Below, piece by piece: positions 13,742 through 26,500 of a DNA stretch of 64,000 nt. Location of the stretch: the NCBI GenBank assembly GCA_964036155.1, contig OZ038422.1:36107201-36171200 (forward strand), given 5' to 3'. The notes below the pieces were generated by a model. That model was given only the letters and a program-made list of their open reading frames with translations, did no database searches and was not told the DNA's origin. The position numbers and the translations under genes were made by a program. The stretch's first letter is position 1. The number at the start of each line of letters is the position of its first letter. This stretch comes from Diploscapter coronatus. Taxonomy: Eukaryota > Nematoda > Chromadorea > Rhabditida > Rhabditidae.

Positions 13742-14500
13742 TTTTTCTTGCAACTATTACGAATCGGTATTTATTATTTGAAATCCCAGTGAAATTCCTA
13801 TTTTCTAGACAATATTCTTCCACTTTTCATTTCCCCCCTATCCAATTCGGGTTCACTTTCAGATTGAAAAGTTTCTATTCTAGATATCATCTCCTTCAGC
13901 TATTACCTTCACACTGTCAGTTTTATCTTCGAAAATCCTCGATTTCATTATTTATTTAAATTTATCACAGAATCTGAAGATGCATTTGTATAACAATAAA
14001 TGTCTTTTAAAATTGTGATTTAGGCATGAAGATCAGCTTTTTGCTTCATTGAATCGAAATAAATGCGATAGTTTCATCAATTATTTCGGCTCAATTACGC
14101 AAATTCTGAATGTAACCCGTAGAAGAAGTTGAGATAAATGTTGCCATGGTCATATTTTGGTAGAAATTTCAACTGAATGCTCATCAAATGCAGACGCCGC
14201 TAAAATTGCGGAAGAATTCTGGGCAGGTAAAATCTGTAAAATCGAATCACAATAAGTAAATTTTCCAAGACGTCTTGTTAGTCAAAGCAATTTAAAAAAC
14301 CAGCGACATTTTTAAAAATGTTAGGCATTTGTTAGAAAAATCGGATTCCGATTGTAAGATGCAAGAATTACATGATCATTCAAATCAAACATTGACTGAT
14401 GAAATTTAAAAGTAAACATAAAACCATACCTTTCAATGCACTATTGCTGTCGTTCGAATTGTTAATCAAGCAATAGTTAGGCAATGATGTTAATTTAGCG
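13742..14500. other. Convergent 3' intergenic region
   Basis: Separates the nucleoredoxin-like gene (+) from the Kunitz gene (-). It is AT-rich. The plus-strand AATAAA at 13995-14000 serves the nucleoredoxin-like gene. The true last exon of the Kunitz gene could extend into this stretch, because a good donor (CTGCT|gtgagt) lies at 14563 just before the stop used here. Confidence 0.6.
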
Positions 14501-17500
14501 TCAATTAGCAAGAGCAATGGATTGGAGCGTTTGATCGATTTGCTTGCAGAACCATAACTCACAGCAGAGTCGCTTGTAGAGCACGTGGCCCGGCTTGCAC
14601 TGGCACTTCCCTTCGAGGCATTCTGATTGGCCTCCACATTGCTCGGATGAAATGCATCCATCTTCTCCTGGGTATAGTCCTGGAAAATAACAAATTGAAT
14701 CAGCAAGAATCTGTATATTTTTCATAATATGCTTAGAAATTTCTTTTCACTGTCATTTGTCACTTTGATCAAATACAATCTTTGATCACTTTGTTTCAAG
14801 GAAATTCTTTTAGTAAAGGTTCATATTCGGAAAATGCATTTCATTTCAAGTCCTAGCAAGATTTTCATAAATCTTTTCTTAACTTACTTTTCAAGCAATT
14901 CTTCTCCTCTTCGCCCTGCTTGCAAATCTTCCTCCTTCCATCATCATACGGCATTGTTTCAACTGGTAATGGCACTGCTAAATTTTTACCTTCTATAAAT
15001 GAAAATCTCAACTTCATACCTGAAATGCAACAAATACTCCTAGTCTTTAGCAGAGGACTAGATTTGCATTGTCCTTTCGTAGGGCATTCTTCATTGGACT
15101 CACAATGCACTGGTTCATTGCGAGCTCCGGGAATTCTGAAAGGCAAGGTTTTTTTCTAGATTTATTTTTCACAAGTTAAGAATCTAAGTCTTACGCATTG
15201 TAGCCAATCCCACAAACAGCCCTCATAAATGATTTCATCGCGATTAGAGAAGGCCTCTTGCAGCAGACACTCAAAGTCGAAACTCGTATACATTTTTCAT
15301 CGCCTAGAATCATGATGAAAGACATAATTTGATCAAATAATAATCAAAGAAATAATATATTTTCCGGCAAAAAAGCGTTCTTACTCTGACAAGGCTTTCT
15401 ACTTGCTCCGCACAATCTAACAGTTTCATCATTTTGCAGATAAGGGGGTGGGCAATGGAGAGCGTCATTTTCTAGAATCATTGAATTTCCAGATAAGACT
15501 TTATCGTGTACGATCGACGCTTGAAAATTCTAGTCTTACTCACCAGTAATAGCATCGTCATACTCGTCTTCCCTTCTGATTCCCTGTTCGTTCAATTCAC
15601 CCCCATTCTCTTCACTCTCCATCATTCCTAGTTCCTCACTCTCCTCTGCGTTCTGCTGCTTTACGCAGGCAGTTTCGCAAGCTTCGATTCGAACGAAATT
15701 GTTCGCGTTCGGATTGCAGCCTCGGTAAGTGAATGCACCACAGGAATTGCTTTCGGTGTCGTAGTAAAATCTATAAAATAAGCCATTCTGTCAGGAACGG
15801 ACGAATTTTATCAGTTAACACTACTATCATGAGGTAATCTACAATATAGCTAAATTTGACAAGCGGATCTTCGTCTGAGTCAATATCATCGAATATTAAA
15901 TCCAGTAGCTGATCCTCATTCCAATTTTTCAAACACTAACCTCTTCATATTGTCGAATCCTGAGCATGAAGTTCCATGATATAATGGTTCGCTGCATGAA
16001 AGCTCTGAATAATTCTGATTTTAGGGAAGAGGAATCAAAATCTCACCTTCACTAGGGCAGCATTCCCCTTTAATGCAGAAATAACTGCTCGGGCAGTTTC
16101 TCTCCTTGCAGCTGAACGTCCTCCCATCGATAGACAGAGGCAGCGCCCCGGTCGGACATTCCACAGGTTCCGGCTTCGTCTCGCGACCACAACAAACCCG
16201 ACGCGAAGGATCACGATTTCTGATGCGAGTGCACTAAATCATAAAGAAAATATTAATCGAGCACGCTATTATTTAGAATTTATCTCGATTTTGGTAAATC
16301 TGCGGAGTTTCGCATTAATTCTGCATATTCCGAATGTTATTCTTCAAAGTTAACAAGAAAAATCATATCTTCATCGAAAATATTTCTTGATAAGATTTTT
16401 ACCTTATAAGGCTCAGGACATGGATATCGATTATTGCACATTTGTGGCTCGTTAGTTATTGGATCGATAAATAGCGATGTTCCAGCCGGGCATTTTACTG
16501 AATGTCATTGTTCAAAATAAAGAAAAGAAAAGAAAAGAAAAGATATGATAAGATGATAATAATAACAAATCCAACTTACTGATGACTTTCTTAGGTTTTC
16601 CAATAGTTGTCGTTTCGATAGTCAACGGTTCTCGCGTAGTTTTCGGTTTCCCCTCTCCACCTCCCTTCCCAGCCAACTTCTTCCTGTTTCCCCTTCCCAA
16701 CCGAGGATGGCGGCAGCAGATTCCTACTCGATCGGAGTCGCGTTTCACGCAGAAATGCGTGGGAGGACAGATCTTTTCGATTGTGCAGAAGATACGATGC
16801 TCATCTGAAGATTTATGATATATTTCCTGCATAAAAAGTTGGAAAGAACAGTCCGAGGAAAAAATTGAATAAATTACCCAAAATCGACCCAGGCGGACAT
16901 CTGTCGACTGTGCTGATTTGTCGCTCTTCCCTTCGGCAACAGACGAATCGCTCGACTTTGTCAGAATACAGACAAACATCTTGTTGTAAATCGCCTAAAA
17001 GTGATGCAATAAAGCCGACGAAAAATGCAGATCTCTTAAAAATGACGTACCACAAGAAGTCTTGTTGAGCGGTGAACATTCTCCCTTTTCAGATGCAACT
17101 TCATCATAGACAAATAGAGGAGGGCAGACTAAAATTCTTTGTGAATTCTGATAAAAACCCATGTACCTACTTTTATCAAGATTTCTGCAGCATAATCCTG
17201 ATCTGTAAACCAATGGAATGTGGCTGAAAATAGCATTTTCAAAGACTAGGTTCAACTAAAACATTAAGTCAACTAGACCGAAAATTTGTTCGTTACCTTT
17301 ACTCTCATTGTTATGCCAACATTTTGGAAAGATAGAGTTTTAAAATCGTACCACGATGAAAATTCAGGGCATTGTGAATCTGCATTGCAACCTAATGGAT
17401 CGCCCGTTGTTGGGTATCGGACCATTTTAGCTCCATCCGGACAAGTCTCTGCAACAATCACATTGGATGACGGAGAAAATAATAATGCACAAACCAACTC

Positions 17501-20500
17501 TCGCTGCCTCCCCACAGCAGTAGTACGTGTTCCTCTCGTCGTTGTAAATGCAGAGGAAATCATTCGGACAAGACGAAGGCTGGTTGGGAACACACAGACG
17601 GGGCTGCTGAGTGCGAGGGTCCAATAGAGGACGCTGATCCGAAGGGCACACGCCTGCAAAATATGAATAGACGAGACTATGTCGATCTGCTAAGGAAATA
17701 TATTCACAAGGATGCATAAAGTTGATCTTCATCATGAATGCATGAAATTATGATATTTTCTCTCAAAAGCCAATATTTTCATAGCCTACCAAAGTTAGGC
17801 GCTCCACAGCAAACCTTCTTCTCCTTGTTCCAAATGTCTTGAATGCAAGAATACCCTCGAGGACAACTTTTGAAGGAGCAATCAAACGGCTCGTCAGAAT
17901 TCGACGTCCGGTAAACTATTTCTGATGGAGCACAGGCTAAAATCATTATTATTATTATTCTTAGAAATATCACTTGTCCATTAGCACTCTTTCAAAATAA
18001 ATTCAAACATGAAGAATAAGAAAAACCATCTACTATTCCATAAAATTTGCACGGATTAGTCTGACAAACTCACATGCAGATTGACAGTAGTTGTAGCAAG
18101 CTGCTTTAGTAGCAAAATTATTGTTCTGATTTCCAGCGCAGCCTTTGTAGTTGAACGCCAAGCATATGTGAGAAATCGCGTCGTAGTAATACCTGAAATT
18201 AGAACAAAAATTCTTTGAAAAAATACGATCCAAAATACCTTCTCATCGGAGCTCCACAATTTTCACCCACATCCGCATTTTCTCTGCAGACCCATTGCCG
18301 ACTGGGACAACAGACTTTTGTAACGGACGACTGAAGCTAAATTTTGTTGTCAAATAATAAAAATGTCTGTTAACAAGCTATTAAATTAATAGAAGTCGCA
18401 AAGTTTAGGTTAACAAGGGAAGTTCTCACATAGGAACTTATAGATCTTGATGAAGCCTCCCAAACAGGAGTTTTAGATTACGCTAATCACTTTTATCGTA
18501 CTCATAATTCTGAAATTTTGAGTTGAATCTGATTTCTTCCTTTGTATTGCGAATTTTCAAAATTTGAATACATGACTTCACAAGCAAAACAACTCACTTC
18601 CCATACAATATACGAGTGAAAATAAGCAAGGTTTCAGAGAGCGATTAGGCGGCACTTCTTGACTTCAGAATCGTGATTAGAGTCATTGGAAACCCCTATT
18701 TGGGAAGTCTCATCAAAGTCTATGGATCCCTACGCGGAGGAACTTCCCTTGTAAGATAAAAAGGGAAAAATGAAAATATTACCAATCTAGTACACTTGTG
18801 TGTGCTCGGACATCCATTTTGATCACTGCATTGAATTTGCGTTCCAGAAATATCGACCAGAGCTGTGCCTCCATCAGGGCAATCTGAAATTTTTTTTTAT
18901 AGATTAAGAAAATGTAAAAGAAGTCGTTTTTTTACCTGGAGTCTTGCAAAATTCCTCACATTCAAGTCGATTCGCAAAATTGTTCGAATTTCCTTCACAT
19001 CCGCCAAATTGGAAAGATTTGCATTTTTGAACAGAAGGGTCAAAATGCCTATAATTGAAACATCTTCATGGGAAATTTATGAAATCTACCATCGAATGAC
19101 AGCTTTTGCCAGACACTGTTTTCCCATCTTCCTCGGCATGCTGCAGATATGAGATTGAGTGGAGCAGCAACCGTAAATGGCGCCGTCTAAAATAAGATGT
19201 TTCGAAGTTGCAAACTTTTTGCAAATTGTGAATAGTCGCTGCAGAACAGGTCAATAAGAGAACTCATCAAGCAAGTTATCAAATATTTTAGGCGCAAAAC
19301 AATTTTCAAACTGAAAATGACGCACCAAAGAAGCATTCGAAATTGATGGGGCAAGCTCCATCAGAATTCGCTCCTCCACACTTCCAAAAATGATCATCCT
19401 TCATGCGGAGTGCCTGACCGTGCTGGCATTTTGGCTCGGCTAAATTTTGATCTCCGTTCCAGGATAAGACAACGATTCACCAACCTTCGATATTCTGACA
19501 GAGATCTTGGCATTCATTAATGGAGGCAAAATTATTGTCATTTCCCTAAACAACCACGATTCATTGATACAAATGTCGTCAAAGATAAAAAAAAAAATAT
19601 ACAAAGTTCCTTGTGACTTAGAACAAATTTAAAGAAAGTACCTGACACCCAGTGAACATGAAAGGTTGGCAAATTCCCAAAGAAGTGGTGTAGGCATAGC
19701 GAGTGACTGACGAAATGGAAGAAGTACAACGACTGCCGGGAGATCGGGGCTGCATGCAGATCGTGCCTGCAGAATAGCTAGTGCTTCAAAACTGTCAGGA
19801 TTTCTCATAATTGAGTGTTTCAAAATTTGGGCTATTTTGAAAATTCTTTAGGCTCATATTTTAGATTTGGGAAATTGATTATTTTTTTCAGGAAAAATTG
19901 TCAATAATAAATAGGTAACAAAAAACCGAAAGAAATTTACAAAGTCGTTTTTATTACTAAAAAAGATTGAAAAAATTCTCACGGGCAGAGGGACAGCAAA
20001 CATTTCGTGAACATTCATGGCTATCCGGACAGGGGTGAGCTGATGAGCATTTGATGATCGCTGGGCCTTCTTTCAATGGAGTACCAATTTTGCAAAGTGC
20101 TAAAAAGTTGGATATGAGGTTTAGAAGAAAAAATCTCTATCCTCAACTAAACTACGACTTCCAAAAGTGAATGGTAAGGAAACTACCTCTGGCACAGTAA
20201 TCGTAGCATTCGAATTCAGTGATGAAATTATTGAAATTTCCGGCTTGTCCGAGGTATTTAAACGTTTTGCAAATGTTCATCCTCGAATCCCAGTACCACC
20301 TAGACTTTGAGGGTCATTAAAATTAGAAAATAGACTAAAACCTAGTAACTGAACCGACTCCCAACTTGTCTGAGCCTGGATTGTAGGGCAACGCAGGTTG
20401 AACTGGTGATAAAACACCGCCTTCTTCCGAACAAATGAATTCTGGAAGAAGAAAGTCGTTCTTTAAAAATAATCAAGAAGATTAGAACTACCAATTTTCG

Positions 20501-22328
20501 GACAGCAGAATGAAGAGTCAGCGATTTTCGTGCATTTGTATTGATTACTGCAGTCGGCGTCATTGTTGCACATCACGGGCTGCATCCCGTTCATCTCTGG
20601 ATCGCCTCTTTCGCATCCTGAGCATTATTTTCAAATTATTAGGAATAATAAAACTTTCAGTAAGCCATAACCAAGAATGAAGAGATTCCTTTTGTGAATT
20701 ACAGATTATACCATTACAAAAGATCATCTTCTTTTATTCCATTTGCAAAAAAAAAGTTGTCAGAAGAATCTAATACTCACGGATTTCACAGAAATGTCTG
20801 CACTGCTCCTCAGTTAGAAAATTATTGGCATTGCCTCCTCTTCCCGTATACTCGAACTCCTCACACCTGTGCAAATGCGAGTTGTGGAACCATCTCGACT
20901 CCCTCTGTCGCTCCCCCTTTCCGTCTCCTTCTGCCATCGGTTGAATGCAGACAAGGCCTGAAATTGTTCGAATTATTTAATTCAACTATTATCGTATTGT
21001 GGACACTGTACTTCCAAAAAACATTTCTAAATTTCGATTCTTCGGCACTTGGTTGAGGAACAATTGAATCAAATATTTTTCTTCGCCTTCTCGTATGTCA
21101 TGATGAAATTTTTAAGGTAATGAAATAAGCAATTTTTGGAAAAAAAAAACTCAAATACTAAACTTTGTTCAAAACAAATGAGCATACCTCTAGAAGGACA
21201 GCAAATGGAATTGTCGATGCAGTCGTGTAGCTCGGGGGAATCATCGCAACCGAGGAATTGACTTGTCTGAAAAACCATAATTCTCCGTTCAACGTTCTAA
21301 ATAAGAAATTCACCGAACTATCGAAGATATGACATCGGGAAGGAATTCTCGTTCCGCGGTCGTAAAGCTGCGAATTCACGCCGTTCGTAGGACATTGCCC
21401 TGAAAATAGGAATCATAGCATGTGCAATTGATCATTTAGATTCTTCGCGACTTATGTATAGTAAGTTAGGGTTTGGTATCTTTCCCACTCTTCCACTTAA
21501 TCACGAAAAATTAGAGTTGATTTGATAATTTGACGAAGATCATTTTGAAGAAAGAAGAAGGTGGGAGAAATGAATGATACCTGCATAGTGACAGACGTAT
21601 CCCTCCTTGGTTCTGCTAACTTTCTGTCCAACTGGGCATCGACATATTCCCCCACTACAGTGAGTTCCTAGAATAGAATTCATATGAAAGGACAATCTTC
21701 AGATTATTTTACCAGGCCAAACACTCGAGCATTGCAAATCGTGATTGCAACCGTTTTCTCCCGGTTGAAGCTCTATAAGTTTGAGAATTATTTAAAAAAA
21801 AAAAAACGACGAAGCAAGAACATAAATAGAAAATTTCGCGAAAAAGAAATATGTTATGAAAATCAGCTTTTCCAACAAATGAAAGACTTAATTGACTAAC
21901 TTGGCCAACAAAATCTCTCGACATTTACATGATCTGGCAGACATTGACAGTTAACGTCGCAGAATGCACCAGGCACACAGTCTGCGTCTGCAGAGCAGCG
22001 ACTTCCCACACCGATTGATTCTGTAGAATGAAAAATAATAGTTATCTCATAAGAATTTCTTTAAATCCGTCCAGACATGATTCTCATGTTTTGTTGCTGC
22101 CTACTTCTAGGAATGTTAATCAATGCTTGGAGAAACGATAAAGGCGAAATAGGGTTACATTTACAAAGCAAGGCGAAAATTTATACAGTATTTAAAATGA
22201 TTTTCTCTATGAACATTACCCGCAGGCGCACTAGCGATATCAATACTGTCAGATAGCGGAACTAGAGCAATGCTGAATTTGAAGAGAATACAGAAGAATG
22301 CATAGAAAATCGATCTGCGGTGCATCAT
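14501..22328 (-). CDS. Secreted multi-Kunitz / EB-lustrin cysteine-rich protein
   Basis: A signal peptide (MMHRRSIFYAFFCILFKFS) opens a protein of about 1,340 residues in 35 exons. Exons: 22328-22220, 22020-21901, 21772-21713, 21667-21581, 21399-21314, 21266-21188, 20957-20781, 20617-20492, 20441-20342, 20299-20187, 20099-19983, 19766-19642, 19545-19485, 19439-19326, 19186-19090, 19048-18936, 18883-18783, 18336-18239, 18192-18074, 17936-17790, 17653-17499, 17446-17352, 17223-17171, 17128-17051, 16994-16878, 16804-16580, 16497-16403, 16233-16047, 16004-15941, 15770-15544, 15471-15385, 15303-15195, 15135-15020, 14992-14888, 14679-14501. Six Kunitz domains lie near residues 182-238, 283-350, 393-450, 500-558, 607-665 and 1053-1107. 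Between them are EB/lustrin-type modules (CxxxxxC...CC). The first two Kunitz domains lack the Cys14-Cys38 pair. The last exon may instead end at 14563 with a further exon not found. Nematode proteins of this build are extracellular and often linked to cuticle or moulting; that role is inferred here. Confidence 0.88.
16519..16542. repeat. (AAAGA)n microsatellite
   Basis: About five tandem copies of the pentamer AAAGA lie in an intron of the Kunitz gene, just downstream (gene sense) of the 16580 splice donor. Confidence 0.85.
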
Positions 22329-23502
22329 AGGAGCATGATTGCTATGCGGTTGTATTGGACAGGGAAAGGACAGTTATGCTTCACCTTTCTTTGACTCTTT
22401 GCGAGCCTCGAGCAACCCCCTCTTCACTTCTCGCCCTTCTCTTCTCAGAATGTGCACGCTTATGTGTGTCTCTAAGTGTGAGCCTCGTAGCCTCACAGCT
22501 AGCAGACTCGAATGCTCAGATGTGTTGCTCAAGTGCTTTTGGCCTCTTTGACCATCACTCTCCACTATGCGCGATGTTATTTGCTTCTTCCCAGTAGATA
22601 AATAAATATGATGAAAAGGTAAGGGCACAAAAGAAGACATAGCGAATCTGATTTGACAATGGTCAAATCGAAAAGGAATCAGAACATGAACGTATTAGGA
22701 CATCAAGGAGACTGTTCCAACTCCATTTCAAAATTCGCAAATTGGCGAAGATCAAGCTTTTATGGTCGAAATCAATAGTTTTACGTAGAAGATCAGCATT
22801 TTATTGAACATAGTCTGGCTCATGCGGAGATAAAATTTTTATTCCGAAAAACAGATTTTATCGAATGAAGGTCAAACTTTTTCTTGATGAAAATCGAGTT
22901 GCATCCTTGGAAATGAATGCGTCTTATAATCTCATTATCGCGAGCATAAAGTCACCTACACATCTAACGAATGAATAAAATTAATGTAGTCATTCGTTTC
23001 GTTCAATCTCAAATTAATTAAAACCTTCTTCAAAATTGCCGTCATGATTGAGAAAATTCGAAAAAATTTCATGTGATTCTTTAAAGAATCCTTATACAAG
23101 AAGCCATCCATAACTCATCCAAATCGAGTCGTTGTGGCTGGTCATTATCGCATTCCTTCTTCCATTCTCCCATTCCATCCCAGTTTTCATTGTTCACCGT
23201 TCACCGTTCATCTCTCAGTCGACCGGAACATCGTCTTCTCACGTGTGCATCTCCATCTATTCTCGAAGGAGATTTCCGTTTCATCGTGGTTTATCTTATT
23301 CCTCTCCGTCTGCTGCTTTTCCCCTTGGAACTCGACTCCTCCCCCTTTCTGCCTACCCTTTTCTTCTGCATCTTCATCTCTGCATGCACCACAACCCCGC
23401 TCTTTATCTCTACTTTTCCTGAGCTCTTCATAGTATCCGTCCAGCTATTTTCGACGAAATCTTCTAATATCTTGAAAACTAGCTGATTCATTGATTATTG
23501 GA
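22329..23502. other. Divergent promoter region, pyrimidine-rich on plus strand
   Basis: Lies between the start of the Kunitz gene (-) and the first exon of the plus-strand gene at 23503. No exon was supported. Bases 22380-22600 and 23150-23430 are CT-rich on the plus strand, as seen upstream of other plus-strand genes in this window. Confidence 0.55.
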
Positions 23503-26500
23503 ATGAATAGCAAAGACATAGCCGATTTCTTACGGAGATCGAATTCAATTTGTGATCAGGTACGGTTTATTTTTATCTTGTTGTTTTAGACATTGCACTT
23601 CTGATCTGTTGGTCCATCCAAATTCCAAATTACGTGTTTATTGGAGTTATTTGGAAAACTGATCGCAGCCAATTTCGACCGTCTTATTTTATGCGCATAA
23701 ATATCGCAATTCACTTTCATTTGACAGTTCTATTCTTTGCTATTTGTCTATTCTCAATAGTTTTTAATTTTGCAATCTTTCACCTAATATCTAAAAACAA
23801 AAATTGGAATAGATTATTTTCATAAGCAAAAAATTCTTGATTTCAAGCGCGGAAACTACATTTTCTTCTAAACTTAGAGTTATTATTATTGTAAAGGAAA
23901 AAGCGTGTGAAAGATTGCGAAATTGCGTATAATTGTGGTTGAGATACTCCACTTTATTCTACTTCCTGCTATTTTGCCGTCTGAATGGAGTCTACTTCGT
24001 TCCGTCACCGTCGTGCGCTCTTCTCATCCCTTCCTGATTTTCTTCTTCACGTACGCCTACTTTCGAATATCAATTTTCATTTCCGTCGAGCATTTCATCG
24101 TCTTCGGGCCAATTAGCTTCGAGTCTTCGCCTTCTCAGTTTCTACTGCAGTTCTGATCTCGTTCTCGAGCTAATGAATATTCCCATTCCTCCCGGTTTTG
24201 TCACATTGCGCGCTTTTAGTTCATTAATCGGTAAATTCAATTCCTTTTGTATTACGTATGGGTCTAAAAATGAAATGTTCAAATCAGCTGAGGGGATAAC
24301 AATAGAAACATTTCTGGAACATTTGGAGGGCAAAAATCGACCCTTTGCCAACTTGTTAGAGAGGCAGTTCTTAGATGGAAAACATCTCCAAAACAAACGG
24401 CGAAATGAAGCCTTTTAGGCCGAAGAAAAGATGGATCTACTCGTCAATTTTCTTACGAAAAGCAATGAGCAGAGCAACGCATCGACAAAGCTTATTTGTG
24501 TGAATAGAGAAGGGAAAAATAGCAAATGAAGCGAAGCAAAATAAGATGAAGAATAAAAATTAATGAAAAGATGAAAGATGAATGAAAGAAAGATTGAAGG
24601 AATAGAAGAAGAGAATGGCTGAAAGACAAGACGCAAATCGGGAGCATTTAGAAGGGAAATTCTAAGAGATGCAATAAGTGCAATGGGGAAATTAAGTTAG
24701 TCTCGATTTTGACTTTGAAACAGCAGAGCACAAATGGATGAAAATTTCTCTTGTACATCGTTAAATTTGTTGTACATTTCTGCAAAAGAATGTTAACAAG
24801 ATCAGAGCTGGATAATCTATTTTTGCAATGATTTTGCATCAGATGATGGCATATATCATAATCTCGTTATCGCTGAACTTTCTCTATGATTTCCATAGTA
24901 ATTTGCAGATTTTATCATATTTAATTTGTTGTCTTACTCAGGTTCTGATTTAGATTTGAACTTTACTAAAAATGATCTTTTTGCCTTGTATAGTCGGGTA
25001 TTTTGCAATGTAGATTGGTTATATCTGCCTTTGTGTACTTCTCGATTATACAAACATCTCACGACCAAGGACTTCGTGCAACTAACTGCACTTGCAAATG
25101 GTTGCCATCATCTTTGAATGTCTGCATTCTTATATTTCTGCTCGTTTTAGGGCTTCTACTCTCATAAATTTCAAGTGGTCGGGTGTTTTTTGTCTCGACC
25201 ATTAACCTAATCCAAGGCTCTGCCACCCATGGAAATGTGCTTTCATAAAAAAACACAAGCATGAAAATACTAACCTTCATAAAAACGCGATCATAATACA
25301 AGCGCAATAACATTGCCCATTTTCCGATGAGTAATTTCTCAAATATCTTTCGTTCCAACAAAACTCGCTCATAAAATTCTTGAGTTTTTGTTTTCTGAAG
25401 ATTCCACTCGTCCCGGATGAGCAATAGACCACTTTCTCTCTCTGGCAAATCCTGCCTGCACAACCAAAACAAAGCAAAACAAGTCCACTTGAGGTGCGCT
25501 GCTTCAATTTCCACTCCTACGGTAATCTAATAATGCGTTAAATTGTGTGGTTCAAATCGGGGGAATTTGGAGAAGGTTTTGTGCATTTTCCGGTTTGCGG
25601 CACCTCTGCCTGCAGATGAATGCCTCGCCACATTTCATGCTGTTCGACTCACGAAGATAGTCATAGAGTCATTCTGCAGGCCATAAAGCCTCAGGCAATA
25701 AGAAATGAAAAGAAAAGAGAAAATATGTGAGCAGAGACAAGGACTTGGGAAGTAGCACTTCACACTTTGCCAGGAGCACAAGAATCCGAAGAAGAAGAAG
25801 GAAAGGAACATATCCAGGCAGAGGAGTGCGATTTATTGAGGGAAGCTATAAGGGAAGTCCCTCGAGAAATACGAAGAAAGCTGGCCGAGACAATGAAAGA
25901 TTGCATCGCTGCAAAAAGCGAAGCCGTGACGTGGCATATACTGCTGCTGCCTCACTCTGTTTTTACCCGACAAATTTTCTATTTTGGACAACTTCAAAGG
26001 CAAAAGCTAGAAGATGGTTGATTCCAGCAGAAAGCCTGTTTATGAGAGGTAGATAAGAGCGGAGAGTGAAGCCTTTTCTTGAAAGAGAATAAGGGGAGAC
26101 CACGTGATTTGCAAGATATCTCTTCATTGGGGAGCAGCAAAATCGAGTCTATGTTCAGTGCATCCAGCACATCATTCACCTTCCCTCTCTTCTTTCATTC
26201 CCACTCTTTTTTCTTTCCACTGCACCGCATATCAAATTCTCTAGGCACGCGCAATAAATTTGACAAATAGCGACGAATTCGTTTTTCAGCGAGTCGCCAT
26301 CGAAATAGCAAAAAGTGAAAGTCCAGAATCCAGGCAAGCTCATCGAAGTTGCTCAAAATATTCAGGCACACATGTAGATTTCATGAATTCATGAATTGCA
26401 GTCAAACGGTTAATTATTTCTGAACATCGACGTTCAAAATTTTTATCCATTCTTGAAAACCCGACCTTTTTCAACAAGCCACCTAAATTAGAAAATTGGC

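Noticed and set aside
14563..14563. Extra last exon of the Kunitz gene after the gtgagt donor
   Set aside because: Several AG sites downstream allow only two to five more codons before a stop and none stands out, so the read-through stop at 14501 was used and the doubt noted.
25059..25514. 151-codon minus-strand frame inside the long intron of the 23503 gene
   Set aside because: No family match, no clear start context or splice signals, and the overlapping frame 25277-25507 is also open. Treated as chance.
25767..26021. Glu/Lys/Arg-rich plus-strand frame that looks helical (EEEEGKEHIQAEE)
   Set aside because: No acceptor gives a phase compatible with exon 1 (23559) and exon 2 (26637), and purine-rich DNA naturally gives E/K/R frames.
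26079..26270. Short plus-strand frame as another candidate exon in the same intron
   Set aside because: No acceptor/donor pair in phase and no recognisable motif.
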